DNA of 64,000 bases from Scalesia atractyloides (Eukaryota; Streptophyta; Magnoliopsida; Asterales; Asteraceae): NCBI GenBank assembly GCA_947069175.1, contig CAMTDV010000019.1, positions 77,375,358 through 77,439,357 on the forward strand. The letters run 5' to 3'. Positions 22,761 through 32,676 of this stretch are shown piece after piece. The translations under genes were made by a program, and so were the position numbers. The stretch's first letter is position 1; every line of letters starts with the position of its first letter. Below the pieces are notes generated by a model that had not been told where the DNA came from, did not search any database, and was given only the letters and a program-made list of their open reading frames with translations.

Positions 22761-23267
22761 GCGTCGGCCTATGAAATTGCATGTACTGAAAATAATAAAT
22801 TAAATCTACACAATAATCACACAAACAGTTTACACGGGCAGGATACACATTTATTCATGATATGATGTATGCACAATGATTTAAATATAATAAATAGTAA
22901 GACACATGATACACCCCAAAAACGTGATTTAAACGGGGAATTTGTAGAGATTCACTCACAGTGGGTGCGTTCGATGAATGATGATGAATGCGCACGAGTT
23001 TAGAGGATTGATCGACGAGGAATAACTAACCTAATTAATAATGAAAAAGTAAGGTAAATACATGGATTTTATTAACAACTTTAATAGAATTTTTGGATAT
23101 ATTTTTGTGAGTTTTAGGCTATTTTCTAACCTTAAAAATGTTATTTTTAAGTATTTTTAATTGATTTTTAAATAAAATGATTAAATAAAAATAATAAAAA
23201 AATGTTGACTTTTGACCGTTGACTTGTTGACCGTTGACCGTTGACCGGTTAGGTCGGTTATACGTGT

Positions 23268-23341
23268 GCGCTGGGTGAGAACTCGAACCCGTGACCTCCC
23301 GTACGCGTGCACGCAGCTCTACCAACTGAGCTACGTGTCTA
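23268..23341 (-). other. tRNA-like module a, LTR 4
   Basis: A-box TAGCTCAGTTGGT and B-box GGGTTCGAGTTC on the reverse strand, with the D-arm hairpin and a G-U wobble in element-sense RNA. Confidence 0.72.
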
Positions 23342-23434
23342 ACCCGAAATAATTCTCTTTTTAATTATATTTATACACTAAATCAATTAATCCGAAAATT
23401 ATTTATTTTTAAAAAAGGGTTTTAAATGTATCGG

Positions 23435-23514
23435 ACCGGTGTCGTCAACAGGTCTCGAACCCGGGACCTGTGACTTAATGTTACACATAGTCCACCGCTG
23501 GACTGTGTGTCTAA
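23435..23514 (-). other. tRNA-like module b, LTR 4
   Basis: B-box GGGTTCGAGACC with CCCGGG context. The 11-bp hairpin has one mismatch (CACATAGTCCA arm). Confidence 0.68.
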
Positions 23515-23607
23515 CTTGGTTAAAATACAGATTTTTATTATACTTAACATCTAACGGAGTTAACCCGGTTCAGTTTTAAAAAAAGGCATTTTATTACAGG
23601 GAATGAG

Positions 23608-23681
23608 GTTGGGACAGGAATCGAACTCGCGACGTGTATGAATTTATTTGCACACAGTCCACCGCTGGACTGTGTGTCTAA
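23608..23681 (-). other. tRNA-like module c, LTR 4
   Basis: B-box GAGTTCGATTCC. There is a perfect 11-bp hairpin at 23651-23676. Confidence 0.7.
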
Positions 23682-24669
23682 CCCGTTTATAATTCCGATT
23701 TTAAATAATCTTATAACATAACTACTTCGTCTTCTTCGTTCAAAACTCAGGCAATGGTTATCTAACTGTTATTTGTTAAATTCGGTTAATGAACAAGATG
23801 AACAATTGAAAAGTATTGAACCGAAGAGTTTGGGGAAAGAAAGTACCGAACAAATCGTCTTCTTCAGAAAATCCGGCGAAGCTCGTCGGCTCTGTTTTGG
23901 GAGCTCCTTCTGTTCGAGTTCAATAATTAGTTTGGATGAATTAGAGGTGAAATTGAATCACTGGGTAACGATTATCAGTAGATTACATGATCATACCGGT
24001 TATCAGCGTGATTCTGAAACTTTCAGAAATTTTCCGGCGAAAACAGAAAAATCCGGCAATGTCATCTGGGGTTGATGCTGAGCGATGAAATGGTGTTAGA
24101 ATTCGTCTTATAATGGAATGAAATAGAAACATCGAGGTAATTACCGTGTATATGAGAGTCCCGGTTTTCCGGCGACTTGCAGAGAATTCCGGCGAGTGAA
24201 TTTTCTTGCGACAGAGATTCTTCAGAGGTTTAAGGTGAGTGGGAGTGATGTCAGTACGAGTTCTATGATCTTATTTTTGGGTAAGAAGAAAAGATGGGTT
24301 GAATTCGGTTTTCCGGCGAAACTTTCCGGTAATTTTTCAGAGAATTCCGGCGACTTCTGGCGAAGTTTTCTGGGCGAAATGATGAGTGTGTTTGATAGAA
24401 TTCGCGAGCTCACTGAATGAAGAAAGTATAACTCCCGGATTTGAGTTGTATTTTTCGGTTTTGGATTGAAATGAATGAAATTGATGGATTCCTTCGGTTA
24501 TAACCGATCTTAGTGTTAATGCATACGTTATGACTAAAAAGGAACGGCCAAATTTGACGAAATTGTCGGGATTTCCGACGTGAACGGATTTGGGCGCGTT
24601 TGAGTAACTGGGTTTTGATTTCCAGATTGATTTATGTATTAATTGTTTCAATATGTTAACAAACAACAC

Positions 24670-24748
24670 AAGTGGCGGAGCGGTTGAGCGAGTGTGAGTT
24701 AAGTCTTTGTGTAACCTTTGGCTGACCCGGGTTCGAAACCCGGCAGCA
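24670..24748 (+). other. tRNA-like module d, LTR 4 (antisense), best preserved
   Basis: The A-box region is AGTGGCGGAGCGGTTGAGCG. The T-arm is perfect: CCGGG-TTCGAAA-CCCGG. Length and variable region resemble class II (Leu/Ser) tRNAs, but the 5' and 3' ends do not pair into a full acceptor stem. Confidence 0.75.
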
Positions 24749-24934
24749 GTATTTTATTTTTATTTCATTATTTTTAACAGATTTTCAATTATAAATTTTA
24801 TATTCTAATGTACTTATTAATTATGTATCGTTTAAAATTAATTTGGGCATTAAATACGCAACGAAATTTTTAACTGGTTGTTCGGTTAATAAACGGAGCG
24901 GGTTTGGTAAATCCGGTTTTTGGCGGATGTTACA

Positions 24935-24965
24935 GTATCCCCTACTTTTAGAAATTTCGTCCCGA
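24935..24965 (-). promoter_or_regulatory. Polypurine tract of the gag-only gypsy
   Basis: The reverse strand reads AAAAGTAGGGGATAC directly against the LTR 4 start TGTAACA, preceded by the plant-gypsy signature TTCGGGACGAAATTT. Plus-strand DNA synthesis would start here. Confidence 0.8.
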
Positions 24966-26005
24966 AATTTAAGTAGTGGCATATTTGTCTAGAAAGGATG
25001 GTGTTTTAATTTGACAATTACATACTTAGAAGAGAGTAAGAGTTTAAATTTTGTTTGAGGCGGTAACGTTCCTTGTAAGGGTTGAATACCCTGCTACAGG
25101 AATCGCTTTTTGTTGCCTAAAGTGTATGAATACGGAACATGGATACACAGAGTTGATTGACTAAGTATGATGTTATGCATATGAGTTTGGGTACGTTTGA
25201 AAGATTAGATTATATCCTAAAATAAACTTCTAATACTAAAACCTACATGGAACTTCTCATAACCGTCTGACAATGCCTCTGATCCTCTTGCAAGAATACT
25301 TGTATATAGGAAGTACCAGCGGCGTATCCACCATATTCTTGTCAAATTTTCATTGGTTTTATCAGTTAGTTATGATTGGTTCTATGATGAGACTCTAGAA
25401 CATAAATAAACATAACAACCAATATCTGAGTCCTAATTCTGATAGCATACATGTTGGATTGATGACACAATCCAATTCCTTTAAAGAATGCGATGATATA
25501 AATGCTAAATCAGTGAGTATAACACAAACTTCAATCAACACAATACCAAATACTACATGGAACTTCTCATAACCGCCTGATAATGCCTCTGATCCTTTGA
25601 CAAGAATACTTATATATAGGAAGTACCAGCGGCGTATCCACCATATTCTCGTCAAATTTTCATTGGTTTCATCGGTAAGTTATGATTAGTCCTATGTGAC
25701 TCTAAAACATAAATAAACACAACAAACAATGCCTGAGTCATAATCCTGATAGTATACATGTTTGAATGATGACAGTCCCTCTCTCGTTTGTTGTGATGGA
25801 GAGGTTAGTCTATGTAGAAGTGAGACACAGCCCAACTTCTTTAAATAATGAGATTGAAATACGTTGAGATGTATGATGGTATGAATGTTGAATCAATGAG
25901 TATAAAACAAAACTGAAATAATAATTCGCATTAAGATCCTTGGATAAACTTCCAATTTAAAATTGAGACACGTGAGAATTGAGATAACATAAAGAAAGCA
26001 TAAAA
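24966..26005 (-). other. 3' untranslated region of the gag-only gypsy with a roughly 310-bp duplication
   Basis: I see no coding sequence. Two copies of a segment (about 25247-25470 and 25557-25765) share CCAGCGGCGTATCCACCATA, AACTTCTCATAACC and CATACATGTT. The tandem duplication lies where pol should be, so pol has been lost and replaced by non-coding DNA. Confidence 0.75.
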
Positions 26006-27390
26006 CTAAGCAGTGGGAGTTGAATCTTGATTGTTGGCGAAGGGGACTAGTTGAGTGTTTTCGTTTGGGCCGTCATTATCTTCAACCGGATTGGCGTTGA
26101 TGTTGAAAACTCTTCCTCTTGCTGGTGGCCTAGTGATTGGGTTTTCTTGATTTGCTTGGTTAACTGGGTTTGCTTGAGCTTGGGAGTTTATGATGTTAAC
26201 CAATTGAGGGCACGTGTTTCTAAAATGGGTAGGGTCGCCACAATTGAAACAAGATCGAACATATGGGAACATGGGGTAATGGGGTTGTTGATACGTTTGG
26301 ATCATGTTTTGAGTAGGGGGTGAGGTTTGGTTTTGAGAGGTGCGGCAAACTTTGCTCAAATGACCATAGCGTCCACAATTCGCACATAGTCGACAAGGTA
26401 CGGTAGATGGATGGTGATAAAAACAGGTGTTACATTGAGGGTGAGGTCCAAGGTAAGGTTTCTTATTTGGGTAGGTTGAGTCGGGTTCTACTTGAGTGAT
26501 TGGGATAGCTTGGAGGGGTACGGCTTGTAAGGCTGGTTGGTTGCGTTGGGTGACAGCGAAAAGTTGCTCGTCTCGTTTTCTCTTAGAAATGGGTTGAGAA
26601 GGGGATTCGGTTTGGGTGTAGTTGGAGGTTTCAGTCGATGCTTTATCCTTCTTCTTCTCCTCCTTGAAGTCTTTGTTCCGGATTTGGTTCTCGGTGAGCT
26701 CTGTAGCTAACTCCATTGCTGCTTCCAAGGTTGCAGGTGTGGCACTTATTACAGAGTCTTGAATCTTTGAAGGAAGACATTGAATGTAGTGCTCGATCAA
26801 ACGGTAGTGGGGAGTGAACAAGTTGGGAACCATTTGATTTAACTCGAGGAATCTCTTGTTGTACGTGGTGTGGTCGCCTTCCTTTTGTTTCAACGAATAG
26901 AACTCATCCTCTAATTTCTTGATTTCGCTCCTTGGGCAAAACCGTCTTATCATGATTTCTTTCAACTCTTCCCAAGTCAAAGTCATAGTATCTTCAACAC
27001 CCCGTTTGGCCTTCTCTGTATTCCACCAAGTAAGTGCTATTCCAAATAAACGACCAGTAGCATATCGCACTTTGCGATCATCGGGCAATCGCAAGTTAGA
27101 AAAATGTTTTCCATTTCTTCAAACCAATAGAGAAGAGCGGTGACACCTTCAGTCCCTTCGTATTTTGTAGGGTCGCAGGATTTGAAATGCTTGTAAGTGC
27201 ATTTAGTGGTATTTGGGGAAGGATTGATAACATTTTGATCCTCTTGGTTGACAGGATTAACGGTAAGGGCTTGTTGGACTTGAATTACAATGTTGGGTAT
27301 TACGGCAGCCATTTGTTGAGCGATTAGGGCAGCCATGCGCTCGCGGGCTTTTCCTGCTCTCATCTTCCTACGAGCGAGGCTAGAAGACAT
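26006..27390 (-). pseudogene. Gag of a non-autonomous Ty3/gypsy element (no PR, RT or IN)
   Basis: The start is the ATG at 27388-27390 (MSSSLARRKMR). The gag core runs through ALTWWNTEKAKRG and FCPRSEIKKLEDEFYSLKQK. Cysteine knuckles follow: CANCGRYGHLSKVC near 26345-26390 and CFNCGDPTHFRNTC near 26205-26250. The frame has one shift near 27060-27090 and is otherwise open to a stop at 26006. The residues after RGRVFNINAN (VEDNDGPNENTQ...) do not match the protease start seen in gypsy 1, so it ends in a short unrelated tail. With long LTRs, PBS and polypurine tract intact, it could have been packaged and copied by another element's enzymes. Confidence 0.85.
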
Positions 27391-28215
27391 CTACAAGGAA
27401 TACATATCAAAAGTATGAGTTTGATGCTTTTGGGATCATGTGTCGTATTTAGGAATGAACATTCATAAAATAAACATAGCAAAATAAATCTACTACATCC
27501 ATAGGATGTCTTGGGCTTTGCTCGTAATTGGGCCTTGCATGTCGCCATACTTCACCTTCGTAATCACGTGGGCCCCCATGATTACCGGGTTTTTCATATG
27601 GTTCGCATGTGTTTGCCTGGTTACGTACACTAAAACCCGGAGAAAATCAAGAAATATGTAACGTATGATATTCGGAATGTGTCCAGGTGTGGACACGGTG
27701 ACACCTCAAAGTGGGGTTAGTTCGAACGACGTTTGGTGTGGCATGCTTTGGCCTAATAGGTCCTTCGTACTCTCACCGTTAGTCCCCAGGTAGGCAAACT
27801 GGTCCGTTATATTGGATTTATACGAATGCCAACCTAGACAGGACTTCCGACTACCGGTACTTGTACCCTTACAGTTACTACATGCCCGTCGCAGAACTCA
27901 CTTTGATGAGATTTGAAAAATGAAAAATGCGACAAAATCTTGAATAACGGAAGTATGAAGATGATTTGAATATGTGAATATTGTAACATGTATGATGAAT
28001 ATGTATGTAAGTATGTATGTTTGACTGTAAGTATAATTCACTATGTATCACAAAATGTAATATTGGAAATGTTTGCATGCATTTGTGTATGTAATAAATA
28101 TGAAACAAATAAATATCATAAGTTTGCATGTAACCACATAAACAATTAAAATCTAGTCAACTATAGTATAGGCTCTAAGGGTCTAATAACCTATCCTATA
28201 TCCCTATAGTTAAAA
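27391..28215 (-). other. Leader of the gag-only gypsy
   Basis: Non-coding and homologous to 5960-6753 and 21263-21963. It contains short AT-rich repeats (TATGTATGT) near 28000. Confidence 0.8.
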
Positions 28216-28227
28216 GCTCTGATACCA
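28216..28227 (-). promoter_or_regulatory. Primer binding site, initiator-Met tRNA (gag-only gypsy)
   Basis: The reverse strand reads TGGTATCAGAGC, 3 bases from LTR 5. Confidence 0.93.
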
Positions 28228-28773
28228 ATCTGTCACACCCCGACCCGCAGCGGAAAAGGTGATCGGGGCATGATTGGGTTATCATCAAAGCTCATGACAT
28301 TTATTATAATGTTTCATATTTATTATTTCAATTTAAAAGAGATCATACAATCATATCAAACAAATACAACATGTTCTATTCATCCTTCTAAACTTCATTA
28401 TTTTTCTTCTAAGGCAATTTCCTATGTTTTCCTTGCTTCATCCTGTTCACCTGTATCATATGTAAAAATGGTTTTTGGATCAACAAAATGTTGGCGAGTG
28501 AACCTTGTTAGAAAACATTTATTATTTATTTCTGGTTGTATTTAATATGGAAAATTTGTGCAATATTCATATATGAACAAACGTAAATAAACATACAATA
28601 ACAACAATTAGCATACGATATCAAACAACAACAAACAATAAGATACATTAACAAACCAACAGCATACAATCACAAACCATTAGTATACGATATCAAACAA
28701 CAACAAACAATAACATACAGTAACAAACCAACAACATACAATAACATATCAACTTGCATAAATATAACATAAA

Positions 28774-29012
28774 TGAAACTGTGCGATCAAGGCTCAATCA
28801 AACGGAGCCGATCGTATTGCATGTACTGAAAATGAAAAATGTCTTTGCGATCAAGGCTCAATCAAACGGAGCCGATCGTATTGCATGTACTGAAAATGAA
28901 AATGTCTGTGCGATCAAGGCTCAATCAAACGGAGCCGATCGTATGTTGGCACGCCAGGTTCACGCTCATAATGTAATGGGGAACATGCTCAACGCTCATA
29001 ATGTAATGGGGA
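28774..29012 (-). repeat. Hairpin repeat array (3 units) and CGCTCATAATG duplication in LTR 5
   Basis: Same layout as LTR 4. The middle unit here is intact where LTR 4 has a C-to-A-type change (AACAGAG for AACGGAG). Confidence 0.85.
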
Positions 29013-29504
29013 GCGTTGGCCTATGAAATTGCATGTACTGAAAATAATAAATTAAATCTACACAATAATCACACAAACAGTTTACACAGGCAGGATACAC
29101 ATTTATTCATGATATGATGTATGCACAATGATTTAAATATAATACATAGTAAGACACATGATACACCCCAAAAACGTGATTTAAACGGGGAATTTGTAGA
29201 GATTCACTCACAGTGGGTGCGTTCGGTGAATGATGATGAATGCGCACGAGTTTAGAGGATTGATCGACGAGGAATAACTAACCTAATTAATAATGAAAAA
29301 GTAAGGTAAATACATGGATTTTATTAACAACTTTAATAGAATTTTTGGATATATTTTGTGAGTTTTAGGCTATTTTCTAACCTTAAAAATGTTATTTTTA
29401 AGTATTTTTAATTGATTTTTAAATAAAATGATTAAATAAAAATAATAAAAAAAATGTTGACTTTTGACCGTTGAATTGTTGACCGGTTAGGTCGGTTATA
29501 CGTG

Positions 29505-29578
29505 TGCGCTGGGTGAGACTCGAACCCGTGACCTCCCGTACGCGTACACGCAGCTCTACCAACTGAGCTACGTGTCTA
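29505..29578 (-). other. tRNA-like module a, LTR 5
   Basis: A-box TAGCTCAGTTGGT and B-box GGGTTCGAGTC on the reverse strand, with the D-arm hairpin present. Confidence 0.72.
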
Positions 29579-29669
29579 ACCCGAAATAATTCTGTTTTTA
29601 ATTATATTTATACACTAAATCAATTAATTCGAAAATTATTTATTTTTAAAAAAGGGTTTTAAATGTATC

Positions 29670-29718
29670 GGACCGGTGTCGTCCACACTTCTCGAACCCG
29701 GGACCTGTGACTTAATGT
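29670..29718 (-). other. tRNA-like module b, LTR 5, truncated
   Basis: The B-box half (GGGTTCGAGA) remains. The hairpin half and all of module c were removed by the 502-bp deletion. Confidence 0.7.
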
Positions 29719-30403
29719 TACATGATCATACCGGTTATCAGCGTGATTCTGAAACTTTCAGAAATTTTCCGGCGAAAACAGAAAAATCCGGCAATGTCGT
29801 ATGGGGTTGATGCTGAGCGATGAAATGGTGTTAGAATTCGTCTTATAATGGAATGAAATAGAAACATCGAGGTAATTACCGTGTATATGAGAGTCCCGGT
29901 TTTCCGGCGACTTGCAGAGAATTCCGGCGAGTGAATTTTCTTGCGACAGAGATTCTTCAGAGGTTTAAGGTGAGTGGGAGTGATGTCAGTACGAGTTCTA
30001 TGATCTTATTTTTGGGTAAGAAGAAAAGATGGGTTGAATTCGGTTTTCCGACGAAACTTTCCGGTAATTTTTCAGAGAATTTCGGCGACTTCCGGCGAAG
30101 TTTTCTGAGCGAAATGATGAGTGTGTTTGATAGAATTCGCGAGCTCACTGAATGAAGAAAGTATAACTCCCGGATTTGAGTTGTATTTTTCGGTTTTGGA
30201 TTGAAATGAATGAAATTGATGGATTCCTTCGGTTATAACCGATCTTAGTGTTAATGCATACGTTATGACTAAAAAGGAATGGCCAAATTTGACGAAATTG
30301 TCGGGATTTCCGACGTGAACGGATTTGGGCGCGTTTGAGTAACTGGGTTTTGATTTCCAGATTGATTTATGTATTAATTGTTTCAATATGTTAACAAACA
30401 ACA

Positions 30404-30484
30404 CAAGTGGCGGAGCGGTTGAGCGAGTGTGAGTTAAGTCTTTGTGTAACCTTTGGCTGACCCGGGTTCGAAACCCGGCAGCAG
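30404..30484 (+). other. tRNA-like module d, LTR 5 (antisense)
   Basis: Identical in plan to LTR 4 module d, with perfect T-arm CCGGG-TTCGAAA-CCCGG. Confidence 0.75.
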
Positions 30485-30669
30485 TATTTTATTTTTATTT
30501 CATTATTTTTAACAGATTTTCAATTATAAATTTTATATTCTAATGTACTTATTAATTATGTATCGTTTAAAATTAATTTGGGCATTAAATACGCAACGAA
30601 ATTTTTAACTGGTTGTTCGGTTAATAAACGGAGCGGGTTTGGTAAATCCGGTTTTTGGCGGATGTTACA

Positions 30670-32395
30670 AAATTCACCAACAGAGGATAGCTCAGATGAT
30701 ACACATTTACAAGCTTTACCTCAGAATGCCATTGTCCCATATGAAGGTGAATTGATTTTCCTCAAAAGCCATCATTTGGAGAAAGTTATTGGCAACATCA
30801 ATGAGGGAGTGCTCACCAGAAGCAAATCCCAAAACATTTGTCTTTTTGCTGGTTTTCTATCACTCATACAACCTGTCAAGTACCAAGAGGCACTAAAAGA
30901 CAACAGTTGGGTAGAAGCCATGCAAGAGGAGCTCCTACAGTTCAAAAGACAACAAGTATGGGAACTTGTACCACTGCCAAAAGATGTAAGTCCTATTTGG
31001 CACAAAGTAGGTCTTCAAGAACAAAACAGATGAAAGGGGTATTGTTGTCAAGAACAAAGCAAGGCTCGTGGTTCAAGGCTATAGACAGGAAGAAGGCATA
31101 GACTATGATGAAACATTTGCTCCATTTGCAAGATTGGAGGCCATCAGACTGTTTTTAGCTTTTGCTGCCAACCACAACATCAAGGTGTATCAAATGGACA
31201 TCAAAAGTGCATTCCTGTATGGAAAGATCAAGGAAGAAGTGTATGTGTGTCAACCTCCTAGTTTTGAAGATGCATTTCATCCTGATCATGTTTACATGTT
31301 AAACAAAGCACTCTATGGTCTAAAACAAGCACCCAGAGCCTGGTATGAAACTCTATCACTTTTCTCTTATCCATTGGTTTCATCAGAGGTAGGATTGATA
31401 AAACCCGATTTTTAAACTGGAAAGGAAAAGATTTGATGCTTGTCCAAATTTATGTGGATGACATCACTTTTGGATTCACATGCACTGCCATGTGTGAAGA
31501 GTTCAGAAAACTCATGGCAGCAGAGTTTGAGATGAGTGCAATGGGCGAGTTGCAATGTTTTCTTGGTTTACAAGTCAAACAAATGCAACATGGCACTTTC
31601 ATCCATCAAAATAAGTATGTGAAAGAACTACTTAAGAAAATTGATATGGATGATTGTAAACCTTGCAGCACACCCATGGCAACATCCAAGGTAGTCACAT
31701 TTGATGGCAAAGATGACCTTGTTGATCAAATATTGTATAGAAGCATGATTGGGTCTTTACTGTACCTAACTGCATCAAGGCCAGACATCATGTTTGCAAC
31801 ATGTGTTTGTGCCAGATCACAGTCATTGCCAAGAAAATCAGATCATATTGTTGTAAAATGGATATTCAGATACATAAAATGTGCTCCCACACTTGGTATC
31901 TGGTATCCAGCTAATGGTAACATTGAGCTTGCAGGATATTCTGATAGTGATTTTGCTGGATGTAAAACAACAAGGAAGTCCACATCTGGAGGAGCCCAAT
32001 TCCTAGGTGATTGCTTAGTATCTTGGCAAAGCAAAAAGCAAGTTGCAGTTTCTACATCCACTGCTGAGGCAGAGTATATAGTTGCTACAAGTTGTACTAC
32101 TCAAATCATGTGGCTTTAAAATCAATTGCTGGATTTTGGTATCACTGCTTTGAAAACACCACTCAAAATTGATAGTCAAGCAGCAGAAAATATCATCAAA
32201 AATCCTGTCTCTCATTCCACCACTAAACACGTTGACATCAGACATCACTTTGTGAGGGATTGCTATGAAAAAGGTTTGATTTCTCTACAACATGTCCATA
32301 CTAAGGATCAACTAGCAGATGTGTTGACAAAAGCACTTGATGCTCACACTTTTGACAGCTTGATTTCTAGGCTTGGAATGCTAAACATGGATTAA
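30670..32395 (+). pseudogene. Copia B reverse transcriptase and RNase H
   Basis: Frame and sense continue from the integrase linker. NSWVEAMQEELLQF and WELVPLPK open the RT domain. A frameshift near 31000 follows. Then come the RT blocks DYDETFAPFARLEAIRLFLA and VYQMDIKSAFLYG, NKALYGLKQAPRAWYE, and the catalytic YVDD (31450-31461). RNase H has GYSDSDFAGCKTTRKSTSG (near 31938) and STAEAEYIVA (near 32058). A TAA at 32117 precedes the last part, which ends at 32393. Frames also break near 31360-31410. Confidence 0.92.
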
Positions 32396-32676
32396 AAACA
32401 AAATTTCTTTGTGATCCATGTGTAGATAGCAATAAAATGTTTTTAGAATATTAAAATCCATCCTTAAAAATAGTTTAGAATTGAATTTTTCAATAAATCC
32501 TCAAAGTCTGTTCAAAGAACTGATAGCACAAAAACACTGTTCGTTTAGAAAAAAACTACCCATTGTCAAAAAGTGTATCCTCTGATAGTTGCAACCACTG
32601 TTCTTATCCACTGATCATATTTTCCAAAAGTGGTTAGCCAAACAACTGTCTTCCATTTTCAAAACAGAGGTTACAC
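32396..32676 (+). other. Copia B spacer between pol and the accessory frame
   Basis: About 280 bp of AT-rich, non-coding sequence without a clear motif. Confidence 0.6.

Larger units (their letters stand above)
21979..24934 (-). mobile_element. LTR 4 (2,956 bp), 3' LTR of the gag-only gypsy and also preceded by a PBS
   Basis: It has TGTCACACCCC and GGATGTTACA termini. It is the longest and most complete LTR of the family, with all four tRNA-like modules. It is nearly identical to LTR 5 except for a 502-bp deletion in the latter. Polypurine tract sequence abuts its upstream (element sense) end. Confidence 0.93.
20953..30669 (-). mobile_element. Composite gypsy insertion: 5S-type terminus + leader/PBS + LTR 4 + gag-only element + LTR 5
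   Basis: A perfect 5-bp TSD AAATT (20948-20952 and 30670-30674) brackets the whole 9.7 kb, and the copia B frame rejoins exactly. In element sense the order is LTR 5, PBS, leader, gag, 3' region, polypurine tract, LTR 4, a second PBS and leader, then a short terminus holding a 5S rRNA-like sequence and ending TGTTACA. Two ends of different origin share one TSD. This points to a chimeric or internally recombined element rather than two neighbouring insertions. Confidence 0.82.
28231..30669 (-). mobile_element. LTR 5 (2,439 bp), 5' LTR of the gag-only gypsy, internally deleted
   Basis: The termini match LTR 4 and the sequence is near-identical, so the insertion is fairly young. It lacks 502 bp present in LTR 4 (23481-23982). 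The junction at 29717-29722 shows a shared TTACA. The deletion removes module c and half of module b. The right end abuts the AAATT TSD. Confidence 0.92.

Noticed and set aside
2649..30484. Functional tRNA genes at the tRNA-like modules
   Set aside because: B-boxes and some A-boxes are good, but acceptor and anticodon stems do not close and the D-arm is a long hairpin. They repeat at the same place in each LTR, so they are pseudo-tRNA modules.
20953..30669. Two independent neighbouring insertions instead of one composite
   Set aside because: A single 5-bp TSD at the outer borders and exact frame rejoining fit one unit; two insertions would leave host DNA or another TSD between them.
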